From Paracyclopina nana (taxonomy: Eukaryota > Arthropoda > Copepoda > Cyclopoida > Cyclopettidae), in the NCBI GenBank assembly GCA_019096065.1, contig JAGUCH010000009.1, forward strand, positions 4,908,001 through 4,972,000: a stretch of 64,000 nt of DNA, written 5' to 3'. The position numbers were made by a program, and so were the translations under genes. Position 1 is the first letter of the stretch. Every line of letters begins with the position of its first letter. Under the pieces are notes generated by a model that had not been told where the DNA came from, did no database searches, and saw only the letters and a list, made by a program, of their open reading frames with translations. This document shows, piece after piece, positions 1 through 11,947 of this stretch.

Positions 1-123
1 AGGTTAGTAAATCAGTACCGATTTTTTCAATCAGGTTTTCTGATTTTGGAGACATGGACAAAGAGACTGAAAATAGTAAAAATGGCGATTTTTTCTATTG
101 TGCACTATATTGATCGCCATACG

Positions 124-133
124 ATATATATAA
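124..133 (+). promoter_or_regulatory. Possible TATA box upstream of arfaptin
   Basis: A run of alternating A and T followed by AAAA lies about 100 bases before the inferred arfaptin start codon. It would suit a transcription start near 150-160. This is position and composition only; AT-rich runs are common in this sequence. Confidence 0.25.
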
Positions 134-233
134 AACTATTTTGAGTGAGTGTGCTGCTTTTGCTGCATCATCAGCCCTGTTTTGTAAGGCAGGTGTGCAA
201 CAGTTGAAGCAGCTTGTTTTAGCTAGATCTAAA

Positions 234-1450
234 ATGGAGAATGAACAAGAGGAATCAGTTGGAACTTACTCTGGCGGTATCAGTTGCATTGGTAGCGAAT
301 TATGTGCGCACACCTTGGTAGATTCTTACTCTCTATTATGCAGATTTGACTTTGGGCCGGAGCAATCGGGAGGTGAACAAGCTGGAGAGCATCAAAAGCT
401 GGACTATATCTACGTACAAATGTTCAAGACAAGTAAGAGCATCATCATTTTTTGGCGTTTGAGATCTCACGATTCTCCTCCTAGGCTTTGTTTGAAAAGC
501 TCGGCAAAACGTCTCGCACAGTAGACACGGAATTGGAGTCTCAGATTGAAAGCCTGAGGGACACGCAACGAAAATATGCCAACATTTTGAGGCTGGCTCG
601 GGCCTTGACGTCCCACTTTTCACACGTCATCAACACCCAGGTAAACTAGATCCGTTATAAGCAACGACCAATTGAAGGCGATTTTGGGATCAGAGTCGAA
701 ATAAAGTCTTTAATTTTAATTTCCGTTTTAGAGTGCATTGGGAGAATGTTTCGGGAGCTTGCGCACAAATCTCCGGAGTTGCAAGAGGAGTTTTTGTACA
801 ATGCTGAAACGCAGCGAACGTTGACCAAAAACGGAGCCTCGCTCATCAGTGCTTTAAACTTTTTCGTCAGCTCAGTCAACACTCTGTGTAACAAGACAAT
901 GGAAGACACGATCGCTACTGTCAAGCAGTACGAGACCGCAAGGTACTATAATATACTCATTAACTATTTCAAACTGCGGTCAAGCCTCCGATTCCTCACA
1001 GGACTGAATACGATGCCTATAGAAGTGACCTGGAGTTTTACAATGCTGCTCCCAAGACGGAGGTGAACTTGGCCAAACAGCGAGAAACGGAGGAGGTGTT
1101 CAACCAGCAAAAGTTGGAGTTTGAGCGACTCCGCTCCGATGTGCAAATCAAGCTAAAGTTCCTTGACGAGAACAGAGTAACCGAAACAAACTGATCGGAA
1201 AATATCTTGAAACTTCTCTTCGCGTTTTTTCACATTATTTCGATCAGTCTCTATGCAGTCAATAGGAATTAAGCTAATTACCGCATATTAATTTTAGGTG
1301 AAAGTCATGCACAAGCAACTATTGTTGCTCCACAACGCAGTCTCTGCCTACTTCTCCGGGAACCAATCTGCTTTGGAGGCCACGATGAAGCAGTTTTCCA
1401 TCAAGGTCAAGACTCCCAATGCCACCACACCTTCCTGGATTGAGCAGTAG
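234..1450 (+). CDS. Arfaptin (AH/BAR-domain protein), six exons
   Basis: Spliced gene; exons 234-276, 344-432, 485-640, 734-942, 1002-1176 and 1298-1450, all with GT-AG borders and matching phases. The protein is about 274 residues. After a short acidic N-terminus ([14 protein letters not shown]) it reads through the conserved arfaptin homology block: [12 protein letters not shown], then [30 protein letters not shown]-like [36 protein letters not shown] and [19 protein letters not shown]. Known family role: a crescent-shaped dimer that binds Arl1/Arf/Rac GTPases and curved trans-Golgi membranes and acts in secretory-granule formation. The start is the ATG whose 43-nt first exon joins in phase (G|AT) to the next exon. 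The long N-terminal extension of vertebrate arfaptins is absent. It converges with the chitinase-like gene 121 bp downstream. Confidence 0.93.
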
Positions 1451-1571
1451 TAATAATAAGAAGAGAGGTTGATCTGTGATTAGTTGCTTTAATTTTCAAT
1501 TATTTCCTACTACGATAATATGAGTGCTTCTTTCTAAATAATACAATACGTATGACTTTCTCTAGTCCAAA

Positions 1572-3518
1572 TCACCGAGAAAGGTCTCCCGTGAATACCC
1601 TGTTGATGGACTTGAGCAGGGGGAACTTGCCCTTGCCGCACGCGTTCTGAAAAGAGTCCCATGACAAGATATGGAAAAATTGCTAGCAAAGCCTAGTTAC
1701 GCTGAAGTCATCCTGGGGCAAGTCCCACAGCATTGCTCCGCCCAGCTTTCGGTCGAGAATGTACTGAGCCTTGTCCGCGACCGATCCTGGAGAGTCATAG
1801 CCCACCCAAATGGTCCGGTCATTGCTGTACGCGTACGGGCCTTCGGGGTCATCCACCTCGACCCAACCAGCATTCTTGACCTTGAGGCAGATCTCCATGT
1901 AGCCCATGGAGCCTGCAGATTTGGTCAAGAAGCCTGCGGGGCCGCCCCTTTGGCAGCCACTGGCGGCTGCATTGGGAGCCATTGATGCGGATCCTTGGTT
2001 GACCAGCTTCTTCCATAGGAAGGGATACCAATCACAATCTTGTCCTGGGGTGCTCCATGGTCAATCAGGTACTGAACCCTGAAAAAGCAATTAGCGTGTA
2101 CTACTTAAATGTATATGTATTAATACGATTACGTTGCGTCGATGTAGTTGTAGGACGTGTCCCATTTGCGCCTGTAGAGCGGGGAATGGTGGTCAGCATA
2201 GGATTCCCAAGGGCCATGCATGTCATAGGTCATTATGTTGAAAAAGTCCAAGTGCTTGGAAAGCTCGGCAATGTCGTAGCCATCGAGTAGCTTCTTGGTA
2301 TTGGCAGGCACGGAGGCCGTGAGCTTAAGGAGTACACATTTCAACTTTGCATAGGCCAGGAAGTGGAAAAAGAATAGCTACCTCGTACTTGTCCCCGAAG
2401 GCCTTTTTGATGCTCTTGGCCCAGAAGGCGAATCCTTCTCTTTCGTTGGTCTGCGGGAACTGGTAGCTCAGGTCCACCCCGTCAAAGCCCCAGTTTTTGA
2501 GGAAGTCCTTGAGGCTCGTGATGAAATTGCTCCGGATCATCTCATTGTTGAAAACCAAGTTGTATGCGTCGTGATTCTGCTGAGAATCCACCCACCCGCC
2601 TATGGCAATCAAGGCCTTCAGGTCCGGATTTTGCTGCTTGAGCTGGACGAAACTCTTGAAATTTCCCTTCTCCACGTCCAACCAATCATCACCAGCTTTC
2701 ATCACCAAATTCTCGGCGTCCATCACGGAGTAGGCGTAGACAATATGGCTGCATAGCTTGGGGTCAATGTCACTCGGAGCAAATTTCCCCATAGCTATGT
2801 TCAGATGATTATCATTTGTGTAGTGTATTTTGCTTAAAATACCTTTTCTCCAGTAGGACCAATTCGGGTAGAAGCAAACGACTCGTGGAGTTGCTGCGCT
2901 ATCGTCACGATTGGATCGCAAGTCCAGTTTTATGGGATTGAGCACAACCTTCAGCTTTTTTCCACAGGAACGGCTCCCTCCGGAGCCTTGACATTGCATT
3001 CCACGTTGGCAGGAAAGTCGCACGTTTTCGAGACGGGATTGAAGAGCAATCCTGGATTGCAGTCCTTGACGTACGGCTCGCTCCAGCTGCATTGGATGAA
3101 AGTGGAGCAAGTGGGGTCCACCGGATTCGAGTAAATGCCAAAATTTTGCTCGCAGGCACCTGTCAAAAATTGTAGACATTCGAGTTACGTGTGTTGATAC
3201 TGTGAAAACCTTTGAGTGATGAGGCGGCTGCCGTGGAGCACGAGACCATTGTGGCATGATTGCAGCATAGGCAATCGGGATCAAACATTGTGCCAGGTGC
3301 ACAAGTCATGAGCATTTGATGTCCATGGGCACACAGGTAAAAGCTGCGGCATGACACATCTGAGGCATCTTGCGCAATTTCTCCGTGATTGCAATTATCT
3401 ACGTAAATATGTCGGCACTATAGAGGGGATGGCAAATAAAGTTATAAAAAGACGTCTCACGTAGGGAGGATGCTAATCCAAAGAAAATAGAAACTATGAT
3501 GCAAACTATCGAGTCCAT
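1572..3518 (-). CDS. Chitinase-like GH18 protein with two N-terminal CBM14 domains, catalytic residues lost; two frameshifts
   Basis: Minus-strand exons: 3461-3518 (start and hydrophobic signal peptide), 3210-3398, 2843-3159, 2382-2794, 2133-2344, 1701-2078 and 1572-1646. Exon two encodes a cysteine-rich peritrophin/CBM14 domain (CRSFYLC, CLCC); exon three a second (six cysteines, ending NVEC). The GH18 barrel follows (VVCFYPNWSYW, LIAIGGW, MTYDMHG, GAMLWDLPQDDFS). The family motif DGxDxDxE reads FDGVDLSYQ here, so the third Asp and the catalytic Glu are replaced, as in IDGF/chitinase-like lectins. Chitin hydrolysis is therefore unlikely; binding or signalling is the family precedent. The frame breaks by one base in an A-run (2956-2961 on the plus strand) and again near 2004-2013; one added base at each restores homology. 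These are either assembly errors or pseudogene lesions; intact splice sites and late-exon conservation favour errors. Confidence 0.85.
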
Positions 3519-3700
3519 TGTAATTTAGAGCTTGCTTCGCAAGTGGTTTTGCAACTACTGCTTTAGAAAGCTCGCGAAACAATGACACATATGGTGAGTG
3601 ACATCGACAGCAGGAAATCAAATATTGCTGAAATTATGTCACAGCTCTCATTTTGTTCATCACTTTATTTCTGCCTGGAATGACTACATTTTTTCACGCT

Positions 3701-4177
3701 TCAAAACAGACCCCTGTCGATCACTTTAATTTGTGGCCCCGGAGGCTCGGGCTGGCCTCGCTCCAAACCCTGGCACTCCTTGTGATGACTTAAAGCTACT
3801 ATGGCACGAAATGTCCTTGGCTCCGAGATTGCCAGATTGGCGAGGATTTTGCGGTTGAGGCAGAAATTGAGTCGTGCCAAAGACTCGCGCATGTGAAACG
3901 GCTCGTAGTTGAGCTCTCTGGCCCCGGCCTCAATTCTGACCTCGGAGAGCTCCCTGAAATCCTGCCTTGAGGCTTGTCGAGCCTTGGTCACGCGTTGCAA
4001 CGACCAGCCCATTTTCCTCACGGCCACCGTGTAGCAGTTGCGATTGCGCCCGTACATGTGGGCCGTCATCATTTTCACTTTTCGCCGACCCCATGCCCGA
4101 TCAAGGCTTTCCTTGACGATCCCGGTGAACTCATCGGTGTGCTTTTTCACAATGTTCAAAGTCCTCGAGATCCACAT
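3701..4177 (-). CDS. mRpL20: Mitochondrial large-subunit ribosomal protein bL20m
   Basis: Single-exon gene of 158 residues, close to the family length. The core matches bacterial/mitochondrial L20: a basic N-terminus, GRNRNCYTVAVRKM, a KARQASR segment, then LNRKILANLAISEPRTF, the conserved C-terminal signature. The role is 23S-like rRNA binding and early assembly of the mitoribosomal large subunit. A poly(A) signal (AATAAA on the minus strand) lies just downstream near 3663-3668. It is divergent from NHLRC2 with only 198 bp between start codons. Confidence 0.93.
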   Translation of the reverse strand: MWISRTLNIVKKHTDEFTGIVKESLDRAWGRRKVKMMTAHMYGRNRNCYTVAVRKMGWSLQRVTKARQASRQDFRELSEVRIEAGARELNYEPFHMRESLARLNFCLNRKILANLAISEPRTFRAIVALSHHKECQGLERGQPEPPGPQIKVIDRGLF

Positions 4178-4375
4178 GCTGTCACTATACTTTCATCAAT
4201 TTTGCCAACTTTAAATATTTTGTTTACGTTTTTCTACTTTTATTTAGGATAATTATAAATTCCGCAAAATTCACGCAACTTGTAAACAAAGAGGCTGCGC
4301 GAGTTGTCAACATAAAGTTGCGATGCAATTTCTAAAAATACAAAAATACACCGACCGTGATAGCAATTATCAAGG
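4178..4375. promoter_or_regulatory. Compact divergent intergenic region between bL20m and NHLRC2
   Basis: The two start codons are 198 bp apart on opposite strands, so the promoters of both genes must overlap here or lie within transcribed sequence. The stretch is AT-rich; no specific factor site is clear. Confidence 0.5.
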
Positions 4376-6261
4376 ATGACTGACATCAGTGAAGGTGAAA
4401 TCGAGGCTTTGTATGAACTCATTAAGCTTGGCCATGAAGCTTCTGGATCGAGTGAAGCCATCAAGGCCTACTTTGACCAAGTTCAATCGAGGCTCTCGGA
4501 CCGTTTGCCGATAGTCCAGTTCCCCTCGCACTGTGACTGGTTCAACAGCTCCAGACCTTGGACCTGTGATGACTTGAGGGGTCAGGTCACCTTGCTCGAC
4601 TTTTGGACCTACTGCTGCATCAATTGCATGCACATTCTTCCCGATTTGGAGGCCGTCGAGGAGACATTCAAAAACGTGAATCTGGTGACAATCCTGGGCG
4701 TGCACAGCGCCAAGTTTGACAATGAGAAGCTAGGCCAAAATATTTGCGATGCCATCAACCGATATGGCATTGCCCATCCGGTCATTAATGACGCTCAAGC
4801 TGTGCTCTGGAAACACTTGTGCATTAGTTGTTGGCCTACGGTAGTTTTGCTTGGCCCTGACGTGAAGCCTTTGAAATTTTTCATTGGCGAAGGCCATCGG
4901 GAGTCCATGATTGCCTACATCAAAGTAGCCTTGGAATACTTTAAGCCCTCTTTTCGTCAAATGGAGACAATCTACCTACTATTCAAGTTGGAACGCATGC
5001 ATTGGAGACAGCCTTGAGATATCCCGGTAAAGTGCTTGTTCAAGCTGACCACGTGTTCATTTCGGATACTGGCAACCATCGAGTCGTCATCTGCGACCGT
5101 GTAGGAAAGGTCGAGCGTGTCATCGGTGGTGTCAACAGAGGCCACGTAGATGGCACTTTTGGCGAGGCCAAATTTGACAGCCCACAAGGACTGGCTTTTG
5201 CCTCCAATTGTCTCTACGTGTGTGACACGAGCAATAACGTCATTCGTTGCATCGATCTCGATCAGGGTCTCGTGTCTACCATAGTCGGCAATGGCAATTC
5301 CAACCGCACAGGTCTAGTTCCATCTTCACCTATTGCTGGCCTTGACGCAGCCATATCAAGTCCTTGGGATGTTAGCTACCACGATCATCGATTATTCATA
5401 GCCTTAGCTGGCAACCACCAAATCTGCAAGTATGACTTGACCACTAAAAAGTTGGAGCTGATTGCTGGCTGTGGGAAGGAAGAGAACCGCAACACTTCTT
5501 ACCCATTCAAGGCCTCATTTGCCCAGCCATCTGGCCTTTGCCTCGGTGATGACAACAAATGCATCTACATTGCCGACAGCGAGAGCTCCAGCGTCAGAGT
5601 GTACAGCCTTGATAAGCCTGCCGTGAAAAATGTGTGCGGAGGCTCCAGAGATCCGATGGACTTGTTCAGTTATGGTGATAAAGATGGCAAGGGTGTGGAG
5701 GCCAAACTGCAGCATCCGCTCGGTGTTGCCTTCGATAGTGTAAAGTCCAAGCTGTACATTGCCGATTCGTACAACCATAAATTAAAAATGGTGCAAGACT
5801 TGCATGCCAAACAGCCAGAGTGTCTCTCCATTCCATTGAGTGGCTTGAGGGAGCCAGGTGGCCTTTGTTTCGATGCCGAGACCGGTGCTCTTTACGTGGC
5901 TGACACGAATAATCATACGATCAAAGTTGTCAACACTGAGACATTCGAGGCTGTAGAGCTTGTCCTTGAAATGCCCAGCCCTGCTTCCTCTGAAGAAGTG
6001 GACTTTTCAAGCTGTCAAGTCATCCAAGTTTCCAAGAAAGACCTAAAAGTGCGGCTTAGAATCAGCAATGGCTATCACTTGAATTTGATGGCACCCAATG
6101 GCTACAAGGTTGATTTGGGGACTGACATCCATAAGGGGGAAATAGGCGAGAACCTGGAATTTGAGTTGCACATGATGTCTGAGGACTCAGCAAATTGCGT
6201 GCTCAAATTGTATTTATGCTCCAACGCGACCAATGTTTGCATTGTTAAGAGCAAAAAGTGA
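4376..6261 (+). CDS. NHLRC2: NHL repeat-containing protein 2 (thioredoxin-like + NHL propeller); one frameshift
   Basis: No introns are evident. The N-terminal 190 residues form a thioredoxin-like domain with the CCINC redox motif (TYCCINCMHILPDLE) and GVHSAKFDNEK; then a six-bladed NHL propeller (VFISDTGNHRVVICD, LYVCDTSNNVIR, IYIADSESSSVRVY, LYIADSYNHKLKMV, LYVADTNNHTIKVV) and a C-terminal beta-rich region. Family knowledge: a conserved cytosolic protein linked in vertebrates to phagocytosis and fibrotic disease (FINCA); its enzymatic role is unclear. The frame shifts by one base at about 4965-4971, between the thioredoxin domain and first NHL repeat. One extra A there joins the halves with homologous sequence on both sides, so an assembly deletion is likely. 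A poly(A) signal lies at 6321-6326. Confidence 0.92.
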
Positions 6262-7349
6262 TTTTTCAGTTTTCTCCTCACGCAAGTGAAGATATCATAA
6301 CCATAGACGTTTGAGCCTAAAATAAATTTTTTTCTAGAGCTAGGAATTGTACTGGTATGATATGCACGACCAAAAAGAAAGAATTTAGTTTCATCTTGGT
6401 TTCAAAGGGGATTTTTTAATTATCGCTGTTGCAACTGCGAGGAAGTGACATTTGACACGTTTGAATTTTCGCGCTCGTGAAATAAGGGTGTGACGTCACA
6501 GGTCGCGCAGTTGCCTTTTGATGAAACGAGTTGTACGAATTAAGGCCTTCAAAGTGAGATGAGTCGCTATTGAAACTATTGTAACTCTCAAAGTTAACAA
6601 TGAATACTAATTTGGCATCTACTTGTAAAATTGAAATCGTGTTATGAGCTGGACAATATTGAGTGTTTCCACGCAAGTGAATATTGTCTCAGGCACAGCA
6701 TGATAATTTGGGGCTCGACTTGGTTTTTGGTCACGCACGTCTCTGTACAGCAGTAGAAGATGGACGTACAATAGGGAGAGAGGTGAGGTTAATTCTCACA
6801 GCTTTGTTACGACCTGAAACGGCCTCTAAACGGTCTCTGTTGGCCTTCAAGCGCACTCTCAGTGATCTGAGGCCGTTGAAGGCTACATTTGTGTGATTTT
6901 TCGTAAGGTTTGAAATAGTGAAAAATGCAAGCCAAACTTTGGGTGGAGCACGTTTCTTGGCCAACTTGGTCCAGGTAGCTCAGGCTGGCTGCTTCAAAAA
7001 TTCGCCCCATTTTCTGCAAATCGTCTCATTTTTGTTTGGCCTCGCTCAGAAGTTCTCGTCCCCAATTAGGCCGTAAGTTTCCGAAAGCTCAACTTGACAT
7101 TCGAGATGATGTTGGATTTTCCTCTTTTGGTGCTAAAAATAGTGGCCTAGCTTAGCCATGCTTTAGCCACGTAAACTATTAAACCTGACCAAACGCAAGG
7201 ATTTCAAAGTTGCCAGGCCAGCGTCAAAATTATGGCTTTTAGCGAAATTCGTCAGCAATATTTGTCTAATTAGCAGCAAAGTTTCTATTTTCTTTTTTAA
7301 TTACAGAGGCTGATCCAGAAGGAAATATTCATCTCTCCTCGCTTGAACG
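6262..7349. other. Intergenic / probable 5' leader and intron of FBXW7
   Basis: No convincing coding sequence. A pyrimidine-rich acceptor (ending TTACAG) at about 7300-7306 precedes the FBXW7 start, so the upstream part probably holds a non-coding first exon; GAGAG|GTGAGG near 6778-6786 is a possible donor. A palindromic TGACGTCA, the CRE core, occurs near 6491. Confidence 0.35.
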
Positions 7350-9981
7350 ATGTCCTCCATGCCGGGCTGCTCTAGCTCCGAAGATTTAGATCCCAAGCCT
7401 GGAACAAGCAAAGAGGAGACCGCCAACGAGGACATCGAGGACGAGGACCCCAAGCCTGGCCCCAGCACGACCGCGGCCGACTTCGACCTCGAAGTCTTCG
7501 ACTCTGGATCCTCGTGTTCGCTCGAGGATTGCTGGGGCTGCCACTCCCATCCCAAGGTCATCGTGCAGGCCAAGAAGAGCAAGAAGAAGCACTTGTCATT
7601 GACGGCTGAGAGCTCGGAGAACGAGTCCAGCTACGAAGACCTCACCACCATGCCAAACATCGACAACCCCTTGGAGTCAGCCTGTCCCTCAGAGACGGAG
7701 GAGGCCATCTCGGATGACGACGAGGACGAAGAGGAGGAGGACGATGAGGCCATTGCTGGCGAGGAGGCGGACAAGATGGACGAGGATGAGGATCACTGCC
7801 AATGCCCCAAGAGCTTGATCGCTCTTCCGCCTCTGAGGCTGAGCGAGGCGGCCTCGACTGTGATGAAGTCATCCTGCTGGAAGTGCGCCGGTCCCTCCAC
7901 GTCGACAGCCTCGCTGACGCTGTGCTCGGTGCACGCGACCACCGAAAACATTGACGAGATCGTGCAGGACCATGACAACTTTGGCATCGACGAGACGGAG
8001 GACGACAACTCGCTCGACTCGTCCAACTCGGCCTCCGCTTCTGCCATGATGGTCGACATGGATCTCATGGCCGCCATTCCGTCGCACAAGATTGGCGGGT
8101 TCAAGCGCAAGTGCTGCGAGGAGAAGGCCAACAGGTTCAACCACTTTGACAACGACGAAATGATGCTGATGGTGGAGGCGAAGAAGAAGCGCGAGACGTT
8201 CTCCACGTCGGAGGAGCAGGAGGTGTGCGTGGCCTCCGAGGTCGTCCTCGTCTCCTCTGACCTCCAGTCGGCCAGCGAGTCCAGCGAGGTTGTCGAGGTC
8301 GTCGCCAAGGAGCCGCCCAAGGGCCTCGATCCCTGGCTGGAGACCTTTTCCACGTGGAGCCACGCCCAGCGGTTGGAGGCCATCGACCAGCTGATTGGCA
8401 GGTGCCATCCCACCCAGGTAAGAAACCATGCATACTTAGCAGAATGGTTGATGAATGTTGGCTTCGTTGAAGGTCCGCCATATGATGGCGGTGATCGAGC
8501 CGCAGTTCCAGCGGGACTTCATCTCGCTGCTGCCGAAAGAGCTTGCTCTCTACGTTCTGTCTTTCCTACACCCTCGCGACCTGCTGCGCGCGGCGCAAAC
8601 GTGCCGTTGCTGGCGCATCCTGGCCGAAGACAACCTCCTGTGGAGGAGAAGTTTCGCGAGGCCGGCCTCGACGACATCCACGACATGCTGAGTTTCCGGA
8701 AGAGCCGGCGGCTGAGCAGCGGCTTCCACTACTCGCCGTGGAAGTCCGGCTTCATGCGCCAGCACAACATCGAGATCAACTGGCGCGTCCGCGGCATCCG
8801 GACGCCCAAAGTGTTGAAGGGTCATGACGACCACGTCATCACCTGCCTTCAGTTTAGCAACAATCGAATCGTCTCTGGGTCAGATGACAACACGCTCAAA
8901 GTCTGGAACGCGACCACGGGCAAGTGCTTGCGGACGCTGGCCGGACACACGGGTGGCGTGTGGTCCTCGCAAATGCAAGGCAATATCATCGTCAGCGGCA
9001 GCACCGACCGCACCCTCAAGGTCTGGAACGCCGACACGGGCGCGTGCCAGCACACGCTGCACGGCCACACCTCCACCGTGCGCTGCATGCACCTCCACGG
9101 ACACAGGTGCCCTTTTTTACAGCACTTCTGTATTAGGTGGTAACGATTTTGATGCAGGGTCGTCTCGGGGTCCCGGGATGCCACGCTCCGCATGTGGGAC
9201 ATTGCGACCGGCCAATGCCTCCACGTGCTCATGGGCCACGTGGCCGCCGTTCGATGTGTTCAGTACGACGGGCGGCTGGTGGTGTCGGGCGCCTACGACT
9301 ACATGGTCAAGGTGTGGAACCCCGAGACCGAGGAGTGCCTTCACACGCTCTCGGGCCACACCAACCGGGTCTACTCGCTGCAATTCGACGGCATCCACGT
9401 CGTTTCGGGCAGCCTGGACACCTCCATACGCGTCTGGGACGTGGAGACGGGGGCGTGCAAGCACGCCCTCATGGGCCACCAGAGCCTCACCTCTGGCATG
9501 GAGCTGAGGAACAACATTTTGGTCTCGGGCAACGCCGACTCCACCGTCAAGGTGTGGGACATCACCACGGGCCAATGCCTGCAAACCCTCTCTGGTGAAT
9601 ATTCAAAGCCATATGCTCAACGTCAGTTGACCTTATAGTCTCTGTTCTAGGCCCCAACAAGCATCAATCAGCTGTGACTTGTCTTCAGTTCAACTCCAAG
9701 TTTGTCATAACCTCTTCCGACGATGGAACTGTCAAATTGTGGGACGTCAAAACAGGTAATTGCGTGAATTATTCATCATTTAATGGGTAGATTCCAAGCA
9801 TGGCTTTCCCATAGGCGATTTTATACGTGATTTGGTCGCGCTGGAGAGCGGAGGAAGCGGAGGAGTGGTTTGGCGGATCCGTGCCAATTCCACCAAGTTG
9901 GTGTGCGCCGTCGGATCTCGCAATGGCACCGAAGAGACGAAGCTGCTCGTCCTGGATTTCGATGTCAACGATCCGAAATGA
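7350..9981 (+). CDS. FBXW7: F-box/WD40 protein FBXW7 (archipelago), SCF ubiquitin-ligase substrate receptor; one frameshift
   Basis: Exons 7350-8417, 8473-9106, 9158-9594, 9651-9755 and 9815-9981. The first 340 residues are acidic and low-complexity. Next come the dimerisation/F-box region ([34 protein letters not shown]) and eight WD40 blades beginning [16 protein letters not shown] and ending [20 protein letters not shown]. Blade residues such as [14 protein letters not shown] and [20 protein letters not shown] match the phosphodegron-binding propeller. Known role: recruits phosphorylated cyclin E, Myc, Notch and Jun to SKP1-CUL1 for ubiquitylation in the nucleus. A single missing base (a G near 8643-8646, right after NLLW) breaks the frame between the F-box and the linker; one added base restores [10 protein letters not shown]-like sequence. 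A poly(A) signal is near 10255. Confidence 0.95.
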
Positions 9982-10354
9982 TGAATCTCCGGCTCCGAAC
10001 GTTGCTTGAAATCATGTCAGAATAACATTTTTATGGTGTAACTCTTTATCTCTCTCGTTCTCTCAGCGCATGGTTACAAAAGCAAAGCAAAAGTATTAAG
10101 TACAAATCCCCTATACCGCCCCGCAGCACTTCAATTCTTTTTCAACGTGCAAAATTGGCTCTTCTCCTTCGTTTTCTGAATTGAACGCTATTCAGGTCAT
10201 GCCTCTGCTACAATATACATACTTAATATGATCGACATTGATAATAAGAGACTGAATAAATCAATTTGTTGGTAAAAAAAAAAAAATCACCAAAGCGCCA
10301 AAACTCGTCAAATCGCCGAGGGCTAAAGTCGCCAAATCGCCACTCGCTAAAATC
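9982..10354. other. Intergenic spacer FBXW7 to RNF212-like gene
   Basis: 3' UTR-like sequence with AATAAA at 10255-10260, a 13-A run near 10275, and a few short GCC(A)AAA-TCGCC direct repeats just before the next start codon. No gene seen. Confidence 0.4.
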
Positions 10355-11875
10355 ATGTTTTGGGTGTTTTGCAATCGCTGCCTGCTGCCGTTTGAAGGCC
10401 AAAACACCGCAGCCTTGTTCGTCGTCACCAACTGCGGCCACGTTTTCTGCAACGACTGCAAGGACTCGGCCACGAAGCCAAAGTGCCTGATCTGCTCCAA
10501 CCCGAACGTCCACGTCACCAGCCTCGACGCCAACATGCAGCCCGATGTCAAGGCCGTCTTCGCCGATGTCTCCTCCCTGGCGAAGGCCTTGGGCAAGGCA
10601 TTGGAGTTCCAGCTGTTTCACATCAGGAAAATGCCCGCCTTCTTCCGAAAAAGCATGGAAATGAAATTTGAGAACCACCTCAGGTACGTCGCTTGGTCTT
10701 GTCATTAAAATCGTCTTGGGTCGGTCGTAACCGCGCCTCAGTGCAAACCGTGTTCTCCGAAATGAATTAAAGCCCGTAATTACGCCGCGATTTGCCGTCA
10801 AGCAAAAAGTTCTTCAGTGGCAAATAACAATATCGCAAACGGTGTTTCCCTCCGCGGCCGCGGTCAAGAACGTCTGAATTTCAGCTTAACGCATCTTTCG
10901 ACGAACCAAAAATATTTCGCAAACGGTGCTTCCCGCCGCAATTCGCTGTCAAGGATGTGTCTTAATGCACGGAGTTCAGCTAACCGTACTTTCCGCCGCG
11001 ATTCGCGGTCCATAAATAGTATCCCGCAAACGGCCGTTAGCAACGCAATTCGGGGACAAGAATAACCAAATTCAGTTAACAGCAGCTTTCGTCAACTTGA
11101 CGTGAAACCAAAATTAAACATAGCAAACGGTGCTTACCGCCACAATTCGATGTCAAGAATATGTCAGAAGCATATCGTCGCGATTCGCAGTTAAAAAAGA
11201 ACACCTTTATTTAAAAAATAAAAATATCGCTAACGGTGTATCCCTCCGCCGTTCTCGGTCAGGAGTGCTTCAAATTCTGTTTGCGGCACCTTTGCAACAA
11301 TTCGCCTTCAAACCAAAATTAAATATCGCAAACCGTTTTTGCCGCCGCAATTCGCTGTCAAGAATATGTTTCAACGCAAATCACGAAAAAATATCGCAAA
11401 TAATGCTTCGCTCATTCGCCGCAACATTCCGTCTTGCAATACGCGGTCAGAGCGACTGTGCGAAGACAGTCATTAAATCATTCAATCGGCATTTTCCGCC
11501 ACAAATGGCGGTCAGGCAAGCTGAGGCGTAGACTGATCATGGTTGCTGACATAGTCTTTTTTTCTCGCTAGGGACATGAATCAGAAATTGGCCTTGTCCG
11601 GGCGGAGGCTGGAGGAGGCCAGCCTCAAAGTCAAGCAATTGGAGGCCGAAAATGCGAGGCTGAAGGAGCTTGTGGTGAGGTTGAAGAAGGCGCCGCAGCC
11701 GAGCCCCGATTTCAGGGTGATCACATCGCCGCCCACGACTAAACGACAATCGGCGATGCTCCACGAAATGTCCATGTTCAATTACAACCCTGTCACACCC
11801 GCTCCGCTGAGGCAGCAGCCATTTTCACGAAATTCAGGAGCCCAAGGATCATTTAACTTTTTCGGAGCTGCCTAA
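10355..11875 (+). CDS. Zip3/RNF212-family RING protein (meiotic SUMO/ubiquitin E3-like)
   Basis: Two exons, 10355-10683 and 11572-11875, joined in phase 2 (AG|G). The N-terminus MFWVFCNRCLLPFEGQ followed by VVTNCGHVFCNDCKD and KPKCLIC is the atypical RING of the Zip3/HEI10/RNF212/Vilya family. A helical segment follows, then a second-exon coiled coil (LEEASLKVKQLEAENARLKE) and a Ser/Pro/Asn-rich tail ending FNFFGAA. About 210 residues, within family range. Members act on the synaptonemal complex to designate crossovers. The start fits the family, which begins only a few residues before the first Cys. Its 888-bp intron is packed with a degenerate repeat. Only 72 bp separate its stop from that of the convergent otopetrin. 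Confidence 0.87.
10700..11520 (+). repeat. Degenerate tandem repeat filling the RNF212-like intron
   Basis: A core resembling ATCGCAAACGGTGCTTCC followed by CGCCGCAATTCGCTGTCAAG recurs at about 10832, 10916, 11012, 11124, 11222, 11330 and 11393 with 80-110 bp spacing and many substitutions. All copies share orientation. Looks like an old minisatellite; no coding content. Confidence 0.6.
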
Positions 11876-11947
11876 AATCCTAGTTTTTCAATGAATGAAG
11901 GCAAGTTCTCGCTTTTTTATTGGCCTTTTTGTTGCCAGAGGCAAGCT

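Noticed and set aside
8824-9598. Several long alternative frames over the WD40 region
   Set aside because: Out-of-frame or antisense shadows of the GC-rich FBXW7 exons.
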